Below are positions 16,339 through 24,915 of a DNA stretch of 64,000 nucleotides, piece by piece. Within the stretch, counting starts at the first letter, position 1. Each line of letters starts with the position of its first letter. A model generated the notes under the pieces. That model worked only from the letters and a program-made list of their open reading frames with translations. It did not search any database and was not told the origin of the DNA. The translations under genes were made by a program, and so were the position numbers. The stretch comes from an uncultured Ruminococcus sp. (GTDB taxonomy: Bacteria > Bacillota > Clostridia > Oscillospirales > Ruminococcaceae): contig CAJTYV010000005.1 of assembly GCA_910584195.1 (NCBI GenBank), forward strand, positions 128,770 to 192,769. The letters are read 5' to 3'.

Positions 16339-16803
16339 ATGCGAGCTAAGGGTACTAAAACCATTGCCGAAAACCGCAAAGCAAGACATGAATACTTTGT
16401 TCTCGAAACTTATGAGGCGGGTATGGAACTTGTAGGAACTGAAGTTAAATCAATACGTCAAGGTACTGTAAACCTTAAAGACGCTTGGTGTTCAATTGAA
16501 AAAGGAGAAATATATGTTAAGGGAATGCATATTTCTCCTTATGAAAAGGGCAATATATTTAATCGAGATCCAATGCGGGTCAGAAAGCTTCTCATGCATA
16601 AACGCGAAATAAATAAACTCTACGGCACAGTTAAACAAGACGGTCTTTCTCTTATTCCGCTGAGTATATATTTCAAGGATTCACGAGTAAAAATGCAGCT
16701 TGGACTTTGCAAGGGCAAAAAACTCTACGACAAGCGGGCAGACGCTGCAAAACGTGCTGCCGACCGTGAAATTGACCGTAACATCAAATCCAGAACCAGA
16801 TAG
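16339..16803 (+). CDS. smpB: SsrA (tmRNA)-binding protein SmpB
   Basis: Binds tmRNA for ribosome rescue. The 154 residues show the family pattern: IAENRKARHEYFVLETYEAG, GTEVKSIRQGTVNLKDAW, HISPYEKGN, a basic KGKKLYDKR and a basic C-terminal tail ending KSRTR. The gene ends in TAG, one of only two genes here that do; a TGA follows in frame 9 bases later. tmRNA itself is not in the window. Confidence 0.97.
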   Translation: MRAKGTKTIAENRKARHEYFVLETYEAGMELVGTEVKSIRQGTVNLKDAWCSIEKGEIYVKGMHISPYEKGNIFNRDPMRVRKLLMHKREINKLYGTVKQDGLSLIPLSIYFKDSRVKMQLGLCKGKKLYDKRADAAKRAADREIDRNIKSRTR

Positions 16804-16811
16804 GTGATAAA

Positions 16812-17801
16812 ATGATCAAAAAAATGTTTACCGTGGCAGTTTGTTTCTTTTCTGTTCTGGGATTTTCAAGCTGTTCCATGATAAAGCGCGATCTTGTCGA
16901 GACATCATACAATCTTGAAGCGCCTCCTCATATGATGTTTTTAGGCGACTCAATTGCAGCAGGATATGGTCTTGACGGGTACACTCTTGATGATAATTAC
17001 AGCTGCCCGGATTCTTATGCAAATATATTGAAAAAAAGATATGAAACGGAGCTTTCGGAAATAAGCGGTCATAAAATGCAGAATTTTGCAGTTTCCGGTG
17101 ACACTTCTTCCGATCTTTTGAAACTATTAAACAGCGAAAAACTCGATTCCGCGCTCAATGAAACCGATGCCGTTGTGGTATCTATCGGAGGAAACGATCT
17201 GCTTGGTATTTTTTTTGATTTGATAAAATCCTTAGGAGTTACCATAGAAAACGGGTCGATAGATCTTTCAGGTATAGATATATTCAAAGCAGCATCTGCA
17301 TTTGTTGCAATGGAGGATGAAATTGATAACGCTCTCGCAAACTTTGAAACGAATTTAAAAGAAATCTCCTCGCTCTTGAACAGCAAAACGAATGGAGTCA
17401 TATATATTCAGACTCTTTACAATCCATTGGAAACATTTACTGACTTTTCTGTTGTTGTAGAGTTTTCAAATGAAAAAATCAATAGATTCAATGAAATAAT
17501 CAAAACCAATGCATCCGACCGCTATACAGTTATCGATATTGCATCTGATTTCAATGGAAAATGTGCAGAATTGACTCGAATCTCCAACTTTGACATTCAC
17601 CCTAATGAAAAAGGACATAAAGTCATAGCTGAATCCGTAGACAAAGCATTTGCACAAACAGGCTTTACATACACAAAACAGGAATACGGTGAACCTCATT
17701 TGACATTAACTGCAATAATGTTAATTATAGTCGGCTTATGCTCTATGCTGGTCGTTGTTCTTTTCATTATTCCAAAACTTTTTAAAAAATACGAAGAATA
17801 G
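16812..17801 (+). CDS. GDSL/SGNH-family lipase/esterase, membrane-anchored
   Basis: 329 residues. N-terminal signal with a Cys at a lipobox-like FSSC (about 18-21) and a C-terminal transmembrane helix (about 298-320) followed by KKYEE. The hydrolase blocks are complete: FLGDSIAAGYG (block I Ser), SGDTSSD (II), GGND (III) and DIHPNEKGH (catalytic Asp and His). It acts outside the cell on an unknown ester. It is 8 bases after smpB, so co-transcribed, and ends in TAG. Contrast with the degraded SGNH-like protein at 12622. Confidence 0.9.
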   Translation: MIKKMFTVAVCFFSVLGFSSCSMIKRDLVETSYNLEAPPHMMFLGDSIAAGYGLDGYTLDDNYSCPDSYANILKKRYETELSEISGHKMQNFAVSGDTSSDLLKLLNSEKLDSALNETDAVVVSIGGNDLLGIFFDLIKSLGVTIENGSIDLSGIDIFKAASAFVAMEDEIDNALANFETNLKEISSLLNSKTNGVIYIQTLYNPLETFTDFSVVVEFSNEKINRFNEIIKTNASDRYTVIDIASDFNGKCAELTRISNFDIHPNEKGHKVIAESVDKAFAQTGFTYTKQEYGEPHLTLTAIMLIIVGLCSMLVVVLFIIPKLFKKYEE

Positions 17802-17804
17802 AAA

Positions 17805-17840
17805 AAAGGCAATACCAATTTTACGTGGTATTGCCTTTTA
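17805..17840. terminator. Bidirectional terminator
   Basis: AAAAGGCAATACCA / TGGTATTGCCTTTT, 14-bp stem with T runs on both sides; it ends the smpB unit and the converging radical SAM unit. Confidence 0.9.
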
Positions 17841-17852
17841 ATTATACATAGA

Positions 17853-18926
17853 TTAAAATAAAATGTCCTTAAAACATACCTGCGGTTCATGATTATCAAA
17901 ATCCCAACTATGGTAGGAGTCACCGTGACAGCGACATTTTTCCGAACAATTACGGCACGTTTCGTTTTCCTCACTAAGATTTTTACGAAATATATCAAAC
18001 TTATTTTCCCAAACATCTTTAAAACGATCCTTAAGGATGTTTCCTTGTATAAGTTCGGGACGGCGTTCAATATCAAGACAAGCTGTTATATCGCCGTTCG
18101 CCATAATACTTGCTATATACGTACCGGCAGTACACAAATAATACCAATCTCTGACCTCCCGTTCGTATTCCAAACCAAGATAATGGCTGCATCCATATGT
18201 CACAGGTTCTCCAGAAATACGTTTGTTTCTTATGTAATCAAACATATACCGATAATCTTCGGGAGTAAGAAGTAAATCGGGATGCTGTTTTGCACGTCCG
18301 ATAGGCTCAATGTTAATTATACGCCATGAGTCTATATCCATTTCATTAAAAATTTTATAAAGTTCATCGAGCTGATCTATATTCTGGTGAGTAACAACTG
18401 TAGTGATCTGAATATGTTTAAAATCACCCACTCTCAACAAACTTTCAATACCGCTTACTGCGCGTTTCCAGCCTCCGGGAGTACGTCTGAAAGCGTCATG
18501 CGTTTCCTCCAGTCCGTCAATGCTTACAGAAATAGTTCCCATACCAACACGTTTTAAATCACGAGCGGTACTGTCATCAATAAGAGTTGCATTACTTGTC
18601 ATACCCCAACGAAAACCAAGTTCATGAGCTGATGCCATTATATCGAAAAAATCTTTTCTCAAAAGCGGTTCTCCGCCGGTTATACAAAGCATTTTATCTT
18701 TTGTTCCAAAGTCACCTTTGACCTCGGCAAGAAATTTGGCGTACTGCTGTGCCGTAAGTTCTTCGGAAGAAACATCACCGCAGCTGCTTCCGCAATGAAG
18801 GCATTTCTCGTTACATCTCAATGTAAGTTCCAAAAACAAGTGACGGAGCTGAGGCTTTACCATCAAACCCGCACGATACGCCTCCAACGTTTTCATATTA
18901 TCTTTTTTTAAATTTACGTCAAGCAT
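17853..18926 (-). CDS. Radical SAM/SPASM protein, likely peptide-modifying
   Basis: 357 residues. Radical SAM motif C38-x3-C42-x2-C45 (CNEKCLHC), GGEP (84-87), then a SPASM-type auxiliary cluster region: C246, C265, C283 (TAGTYIASIMANGDITAC), and C324, C327, C331, C333 (CRNCSEKCRC) plus C351. SPASM enzymes commonly install crosslinks or other changes in ribosomal peptides. The gene starts 10 bases after the YGPP/dockerin gene, with GAGG before the ATG at 18926, so that protein is the obvious substrate. I do not recognise a named subfamily. Confidence 0.9.
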   Translation of the reverse strand: MLDVNLKKDNMKTLEAYRAGLMVKPQLRHLFLELTLRCNEKCLHCGSSCGDVSSEELTAQQYAKFLAEVKGDFGTKDKMLCITGGEPLLRKDFFDIMASAHELGFRWGMTSNATLIDDSTARDLKRVGMGTISVSIDGLEETHDAFRRTPGGWKRAVSGIESLLRVGDFKHIQITTVVTHQNIDQLDELYKIFNEMDIDSWRIINIEPIGRAKQHPDLLLTPEDYRYMFDYIRNKRISGEPVTYGCSHYLGLEYEREVRDWYYLCTAGTYIASIMANGDITACLDIERRPELIQGNILKDRFKDVWENKFDIFRKNLSEENETCRNCSEKCRCHGDSYHSWDFDNHEPQVCFKDILF

Positions 18927-18936
18927 TATATTTTCC

Positions 18937-19524
18937 TCACTCAAACATACTCGGAGGGCCGTAAACAGGCTGCGGAACAGTCGGAGGCTGCGTTTCGACT
19001 TCAATTGCATCTGTTGTTACCGCAGCCGTTGTGAAAGTCTCAGGAGGACCGTAAACAGGCTGTGGAACAGTAGTCTGAGGATAAAATATCTCAGTCTCAG
19101 GCGGCGCCGGTTCTTTGTACAAACTGCTGATCTGTCCCAACAAATATTTCTGAATCATTACCATATCGGCTATACTAATTTCACCGTCACCGTTTACATC
19201 TGCTCTCATTGCGTCCCACTCAGAATCTGTACCATTTAACAGATACTTTCTCAGTGTTATCATATCATAGGCATCTATAACGCCATCCTCATGTACATCG
19301 CCGCGCCACTGACTTTCCGGCAGCATCGCCCATGGAGGACCATATACTCCCTGAAACTCATTCTCAAACTCTTCAATGGCACTTTCACCATCTGATTCGT
19401 CAGCTGCAAATACAGTATCCATAATATCATTGGATACAGCTGCCTCTAATGCTCCCGACGGAGCAAGATTTATTGCCGCAGCGAATAAAGCTGCAGTCAT
19501 AACTGTTTTTTTGGTTTTCTTCAT
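18937..19524 (-). CDS. Secreted dockerin protein with three YGPP motifs, candidate radical SAM substrate
   Basis: 195 residues. Signal peptide (1 to about 28), then VYGPPWAM (60-67), a type I dockerin with two calcium loops (DVHEDGVIDAYD, 76-87; DVNGDGEISIAD, 109-120), a Pro/Thr-rich tail and two nearly identical VPQPVYGPPxxF repeats (153-164 and 183-194), the second ending the protein. The repeats are 30 residues apart and share a 23-base DNA repeat. A dockerin would dock the product on a cohesin. The ATG at 19524 fits an AAAGG site; a GTG start at 19533 would crowd it. Function unknown; modification by the neighbour is inferred. Confidence 0.85.
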   Translation of the reverse strand: MKKTKKTVMTAALFAAAINLAPSGALEAAVSNDIMDTVFAADESDGESAIEEFENEFQGVYGPPWAMLPESQWRGDVHEDGVIDAYDMITLRKYLLNGTDSEWDAMRADVNGDGEISIADMVMIQKYLLGQISSLYKEPAPPETEIFYPQTTVPQPVYGPPETFTTAAVTTDAIEVETQPPTVPQPVYGPPSMFE

Positions 19525-19569
19525 ATAAAACACAACCTTTCAGCATAACACTTTATCCAATTGATTTTA

Positions 19570-19587
19570 GTATGAAAAGTTTCATAC
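19570..19587. promoter_or_regulatory. 18-bp palindrome upstream of the YGPP gene
   Basis: GTATGAAAAGTTTCATAC has perfect 8-bp arms around AG and lies 46 bp upstream of the start. It could be an operator; no clear promoter was assigned. Confidence 0.4.
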
Positions 19588-19591
19588 TTTT

Positions 19592-19751
19592 AGAGCCTGT
19601 TAAAAATCTCCACACACATCTTTTCGGCAAATTTTGCCGATGACTGCGTCAAAAATCCTTGTAAGGCAACAGCCTGCCTGCGTTTTTTTCCTTGTTCTCA
19701 GCAAAATTACGCTCGAAAAATCCGCACGCGCCAAGATACTGAACAGGCTCT
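19592..19751. mobile_element. MITE-like element
   Basis: 160 bp bounded by perfect 10-bp terminal inverted repeats AGAGCCTGTT and AACAGGCTCT. Inside is a perfect palindrome TCGGCAAATTTTGCCGA (19622-19638) and GC-rich sequence unlike the AT-rich flanks. No reading frame is present. TA-rich flanks could be a target-site duplication. It is probably non-autonomous; copies elsewhere cannot be seen from this window. It occupies most of the 314-bp gap before uvrA's 3' end and may also act as a transcription stop. Confidence 0.55.
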
Positions 19752-19838
19752 TATATTATAAAGACGAATAAATAACAATTTTTTCTCATGTTTTACATAA
19801 TTTTTGGAAAAATAACGAAGTATTTTTTCCGAAATTCA

Positions 19839-22658
19839 TTACAAATATGATTTTAAATATCGTCCTGTATATGAATTTTCACATGCGGCAACCTCTTCAG
19901 GAGTTCCTGTTACCACCAAAGAACCTCCGTTATCTCCGCCTTCAGGCCCGAGATCAATTATATGATCAGCTGACTTTATCACATTAAGATTATGCTCGAT
20001 AACAAGTACAGTATTGCCTTGATCTGTAAGCATCTGAAGTACATCTATGAGCTTATGAACGTCCGCGGTGTGAAGTCCTGTAGTAGGCTCGTCAAGAATA
20101 TAAATAGTCTGACCTGTTGCTTTTCTGGAAAGCTCTGTGGAGAGTTTCACTCTTTGAGCTTCGCCTCCCGATAAGGTAGTGGCAGGCTGACCTATCTTTA
20201 TATAGCCTAATCCTACATCCTGCAAGGTTTTGAGCTTTCTGAATATTTTGGGAATATGTTCAAAAAATTTTACACCCTCGTCTACGGTCATTTCAAGCAC
20301 ATCATAAATCGACTTGTCCTTATAATGAACTTCCAAAGTTTCACGATTATAACGTTTTCCTTTACATACTTCACACGGAACATATACGTCAGGCAAAAAG
20401 TGCATCTCTATCTTGATGATACCGTCTCCCGAACAAGCTTCGCATCGTCCGCCCTTTACATTAAAACTGAAACGGCTGTTCTTATATCCTCTTGCCTTAG
20501 CATCGGGAGTCATAGTAAAAAGTTCTCGTATATCATCGAACACGCCTGTATACGTTGCGGGATTTGAACGCGGTGTACGTCCTATCGGAGATTGGTCTAT
20601 ACATATAACCTTATCAAGATTTTCAATTCCTTTTATTTCTTTGAAACTGCCCGGAATGGTTTTCGCTCTGTTAAGTCTGTTTGCAAGATACTTATAAATT
20701 ATTTCATTGACAAGCGATGACTTACCGCTTCCCGAAACTCCTGTTACGCATATAAATTCACCCAAAGGTATCTCGACGGTTATATTTTTCAGATTATGTT
20801 CAGATGCTCCTTTGACTGTAAGGAATTTTCCATTGCCTTTACGCCTTTTCTGGGGTACGGGTATTTTCTTTTTACCGCTTAGATACTGTCCGGTTATTGA
20901 CTTTCTGCACTTAAGCAGCTTATCTACAGTCCCCGAAAATACAACATTTCCGCCGTTTATGCCTGCTCCGGGACCTATATCGACAATATAATCAGCCGCA
21001 AGCATTGTATCGTCGTCATGCTCTACGACTATAAGCGTATTTCCAAGGTCGCGGAGACGTTTAAGAGTCGCTATCAACTTATCGTTGTCACGCTGGTGCA
21101 GACCTATACTTGGTTCGTCAAGAATATACAGTACGCCTACAAGAGATGAACCTATCTGGGTAGCAAGACGTATACGCTGAGATTCGCCGCCTGATAAAGT
21201 TCCCGAAGAACGAGAAAGAGTGAGATACTCCAGTCCCACACTGCTTAAAAAAGATAAGCGTTCACTTATTTCCTTGATTATTCGTTCGCCTATTAATTTT
21301 TCCTGTTCTGTTAAATGAAGTTTTCCAAAAAATTCTATTGATTTTTTTACAGATAAGTCAGTCAAGTCGCTGATATTTATACCGCCGACCGTTACAGCCC
21401 GATATTCGGGACGAAGTCTTTTTCCTCTACACTCAGGGCAGTTGCATTCGATCATAGATTCCTCGATAACAGCCTTGCTGTAATCGCTGTTAGTTTCCCT
21501 GTACCTACGCTCAAGATTAGGAATAATTCCCTCAAAAGGACTTTTGTATTTTCCGCCGCCCAGTGATTCGGGACGCCGCAGTTCAAGCTCCGTACTGCCT
21601 GTGCCGTAAAGAAAAATGTTCAGCTGTTCCTTTGTAAGCTCATTTACGGGAACATCAAGTGGAATTCCGTATTTCTTTGAAATCGCCTTATAATACATTA
21701 CAGCTATAGAGGTTTCGTCAAGACTGTTCCAGCCGCTTGCATTTATCGCTCCGCCAAGTATGCTTAATCTTTTATCCGGAACAATTGCTTTCGGGTCTAT
21801 CTGACGCAGTGAACCAAGTCCTGTACACTTAGGACAAGCTCCTACCGGATTATTGAAAGAGAACATAACAGGTTCAAGCTCTCCGATACTGATATTATGC
21901 TCAGGACAAGCGAAATTTCTTGAAAACAATATTTCCTCACCGTCTATAATATCGGCAAGAGCAAGACCCTCGGTCAGCTTGAAAATAGTTTCGAGACTGT
22001 CTGTGATTCGTGATTCTATCCCCTCTTTAATAATAATTCTGTCGACTACTATTTCAATATTGTGTTTTTTATTTTTTTCAAGTTTAATATCTTCTGAAAG
22101 CTCATACATTATACCGTCTATGCGTATACGTACAAAACCTGATTTTCTTGCGGATTCAAGCTCTTTAGCGTACTGTCCCTTACGATTTCTGACTATAGGC
22201 GCAAGAAGCTGCACCTTCGTTCCGTAAGGAAGCTCCATTATCTTGTCTACCATCTGATCTATAGTCTGCTGGGAAATTTCACGTCCGCATACAGGGCAGT
22301 GCGGAACTCCTATTCTTGCATAAAGCAGACGAAGATAATCATAAATTTCCGTTACCGTTCCTACCGTGGAACGCGGATTTTTCGATGTAGTTTTTTGATC
22401 TATAGAGATCGCAGGCGATAATCCCTCGATACTGTCTACATCCGGTTTATCCATCTGTCCTAAAAACATTCGTGCATATGAAGAAAGACTTTCGACATAA
22501 CGGCGCTGACCATCCGCATATATTGTATCGAAAGCAAGCGAAGATTTTCCCGACCCTGAAAGTCCGGTCATAACGATTAGCTTATCTCTCGGCAGTTCGA
22601 CATCTATATTTTTCAGATTATTTGCTCTTGCACCCTTTATAACTATTTTTTTCAACAT
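19839..22658 (-). CDS. uvrA: Excinuclease ABC subunit A
   Basis: Damage-recognition ATPase of nucleotide excision repair. 939 residues with two ABC modules: GLSGSGKSSLAFDT and GVSGSGKSSLV Walker A motifs, two LSGGE(S/A)QR signatures, two ILDEP Walker B motifs, and CxxC zinc pairs (CPVCG, CPKC, CEAC, CEVC). The ATG at 22658 is preferred since AAGGTG lies 7 bases upstream; the ATG at 22664 is too close. It follows uvrB by about 125 bases. Confidence 0.98.
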   Translation of the reverse strand: MLKKIVIKGARANNLKNIDVELPRDKLIVMTGLSGSGKSSLAFDTIYADGQRRYVESLSSYARMFLGQMDKPDVDSIEGLSPAISIDQKTTSKNPRSTVGTVTEIYDYLRLLYARIGVPHCPVCGREISQQTIDQMVDKIMELPYGTKVQLLAPIVRNRKGQYAKELESARKSGFVRIRIDGIMYELSEDIKLEKNKKHNIEIVVDRIIIKEGIESRITDSLETIFKLTEGLALADIIDGEEILFSRNFACPEHNISIGELEPVMFSFNNPVGACPKCTGLGSLRQIDPKAIVPDKRLSILGGAINASGWNSLDETSIAVMYYKAISKKYGIPLDVPVNELTKEQLNIFLYGTGSTELELRRPESLGGGKYKSPFEGIIPNLERRYRETNSDYSKAVIEESMIECNCPECRGKRLRPEYRAVTVGGINISDLTDLSVKKSIEFFGKLHLTEQEKLIGERIIKEISERLSFLSSVGLEYLTLSRSSGTLSGGESQRIRLATQIGSSLVGVLYILDEPSIGLHQRDNDKLIATLKRLRDLGNTLIVVEHDDDTMLAADYIVDIGPGAGINGGNVVFSGTVDKLLKCRKSITGQYLSGKKKIPVPQKRRKGNGKFLTVKGASEHNLKNITVEIPLGEFICVTGVSGSGKSSLVNEIIYKYLANRLNRAKTIPGSFKEIKGIENLDKVICIDQSPIGRTPRSNPATYTGVFDDIRELFTMTPDAKARGYKNSRFSFNVKGGRCEACSGDGIIKIEMHFLPDVYVPCEVCKGKRYNRETLEVHYKDKSIYDVLEMTVDEGVKFFEHIPKIFRKLKTLQDVGLGYIKIGQPATTLSGGEAQRVKLSTELSRKATGQTIYILDEPTTGLHTADVHKLIDVLQMLTDQGNTVLVIEHNLNVIKSADHIIDLGPEGGDNGGSLVVTGTPEEVAACENSYTGRYLKSYL

Positions 22659-22783
22659 ATTCATTCACCTTAACATCACATTGCTATTGCTATGACTTCA
22701 GAACACGTATTTACAATATACAGCGCATTATCCTTACGAGTCTTTAACAAGGATCCGTACGCTGACATTATTAATAACGATTC

Positions 22784-24745
22784 TTAGTTTTCTTTAAGCT
22801 CGGCAATTTTATCTCTCAAATATGCCGCATGTTCAAATTCAAGCATTTTAGCGGCATTTTTCATTTCAACAGTAAGTCTGTCAATAAGCTGCTGACGTTC
22901 TGCCGCAGTCATTTTTTTCTTTTTGGTTTTTGCATCGACCTTGCTCTTTGACGTAATTTCAAGCACATCGCGTATATCTTTTATTACAGTTTTCGGCACT
23001 ATGCCATGTTCCTCATTAAAAGCTATCTGTAAACTGCGTCTTCTTTCCGTCTCTGTTATCGCTCGCTCCATCGAGCCTGTGACTTCATCTGCATACATTA
23101 TTACCTGACCGTTTACATTTCTCGCAGCTCGTCCTATTGTCTGTATTAAAGACGTTTCACTTCTGAGGAATCCCTCTTTATCGGCATCGAGTATAGCGAT
23201 AAGGCTTACCTCCGGTATATCAAGTCCCTCGCGCAGCAGATTGATCCCCACAAGCACGTCAAAAACTCCGCATCGCAGATCTTTGATTATTTCCATACGT
23301 TCAATAGTATCAATGTCATAATGCAGATAACGTATTTTTACACCTAAGTTTTCATAATAAGCCGTCAGATCTTCAGCCATTTTTTTAGTGAGAGTAGTTA
23401 TAAGTACTCGTTCCTTTCGTTCGATACGCAGATTTATTTCAGAGTAAAGGTCTTCTATCTGACCTTGCGTAGGCTTAACAATTATTTCGGGATCTACAAG
23501 TCCGGTAGGACGAATAAGCTGCTCAACTATTATATCCGTTTTTTCACGTTCTATTTGTCCCGGAGTTGCACTGACATATATCGCCTGAGAAATATGCGCG
23601 TTAAACTCGTCAAAATTCAGAGGACGGTTATCAAAAGCGCTCGGCAGACGAAAACCGTAATCTATCAGCGTAGTCTTTCTCGCTCTGTCTCCGGCGTACA
23701 TTCCACGAACCTGCGGAAGAGTGACATGACTTTCATCAACAATAAGCAGAAAATCCTTCGGAAAATGATCGAGAAGCGTCAAAGGACTGCTTCCCGGCGC
23801 TCTTCCTGACAATACTCTCGAATAATTTTCAACGCCGCTGCAAAATCCGACTTCACGGAGCATTTCCATATCATAGTGTGTACGCTGCTCAATACGCTGA
23901 GCCTCTACAAGCTTATTGTTTTGTGTAAAATATTCTATACGTTCGGCAAGTTCCCTGTCAAGCTCCTCCAAAGCCGCTTCAAGCTTTTCATCTCCTACAA
24001 TATAATGTGATGCCGGGAAAATTGCTGCATGAGACACTACCGCCTTAACTTCTCCTGTGACTACGTTTATTTCTGAAATGCGTTCGATCTCATCCCCGAA
24101 ATATTCTACTCGAACTGCCGTATCACTTGACATTGCAGGAAAAATTTCTAAAACATCTCCGCGAACACGAAAGCGATTACGTTCAAAAGCTATGTCGTTG
24201 CGTTCATATCGTATCTTTATAAGCTCGGCAATAAGCTGCTCACGCGGTTTTTCAGCTCCCTGTCGAATTGATACGACCATTGAACGATACTCGTCAGGAC
24301 TTCCCAAAGAGTAAATACACGATACGCTCGACACTATTATAACGTCCTGCCGTTCGGCAAGAGCCGTAGTAGCAGAATGACGAAGCTTGTCTATCTCATC
24401 GTTTACAGCCGACACTTTTTCAATATAACTGTCAGTACTTGCAACATATGCTTCCGGCTGATAATAATCGTAATAGGAAACAAAATACTCGACTGCATTC
24501 TCAGGAAAGAATTCCTTAAACTCCGAACACAGCTGAGCTGCGAGTATTTTATTGTGAGCAAGTACAAGAGTTGGTTTATTCACTTTAGCTATAACGTTCG
24601 CCATTGTAAACGTTTTTCCCGAACCTGTTACGCCCAACAGTATCTGCTCTTTCGTTCCGTTATTAATTCCATTTACAAGCGCTTCTATAGCTTCGGGCTG
24701 ATCGCCTGCGGGAGCGTATTGAGAATGTAATCTGAAATGATCCAT
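22784..24745 (-). CDS. uvrB: Excinuclease ABC subunit B
   Basis: DNA helicase-like damage verifier acting between UvrA and UvrC. 653 residues: QPEAIEALV Q motif, GVTGSGKTFTMANV Walker A, YYDYYQPEAYV beta-hairpin, DESH box, helicase motifs LREGLDIPE and QTIGRAARN, and a C-terminal UVR motif (MKNAAKMLEFEHAAYLRDKI). The ATG at 24745 follows AAAGGGTG. Confidence 0.98.
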   Translation of the reverse strand: MDHFRLHSQYAPAGDQPEAIEALVNGINNGTKEQILLGVTGSGKTFTMANVIAKVNKPTLVLAHNKILAAQLCSEFKEFFPENAVEYFVSYYDYYQPEAYVASTDSYIEKVSAVNDEIDKLRHSATTALAERQDVIIVSSVSCIYSLGSPDEYRSMVVSIRQGAEKPREQLIAELIKIRYERNDIAFERNRFRVRGDVLEIFPAMSSDTAVRVEYFGDEIERISEINVVTGEVKAVVSHAAIFPASHYIVGDEKLEAALEELDRELAERIEYFTQNNKLVEAQRIEQRTHYDMEMLREVGFCSGVENYSRVLSGRAPGSSPLTLLDHFPKDFLLIVDESHVTLPQVRGMYAGDRARKTTLIDYGFRLPSAFDNRPLNFDEFNAHISQAIYVSATPGQIEREKTDIIVEQLIRPTGLVDPEIIVKPTQGQIEDLYSEINLRIERKERVLITTLTKKMAEDLTAYYENLGVKIRYLHYDIDTIERMEIIKDLRCGVFDVLVGINLLREGLDIPEVSLIAILDADKEGFLRSETSLIQTIGRAARNVNGQVIMYADEVTGSMERAITETERRRSLQIAFNEEHGIVPKTVIKDIRDVLEITSKSKVDAKTKKKKMTAAERQQLIDRLTVEMKNAAKMLEFEHAAYLRDKIAELKEN

Positions 24746-24775
24746 ATAACACCCTTTCCATGAATTCAATTAACA

Positions 24776-24803
24776 AAACTCCCGATAGCTTTAACCATCG
24801 GGA
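24776..24803 (-). terminator. Probable galE terminator
   Basis: TCCCGAT / ATCGGGA 7-bp stem with a 10-base loop (24780-24803), followed on the minus strand by GTTTTGTTAATT. Confidence 0.6.
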
Positions 24804-24915
24804 TACTGAATATTTACCGCTTTCATTGTTAAATAAGTTTCATTCGCTTAAAACAGCCTCTGAGATCTGTATTATCAAAGGAACAGCGTTCTACGATAAA
24901 ACTGTTGACAAGAAA

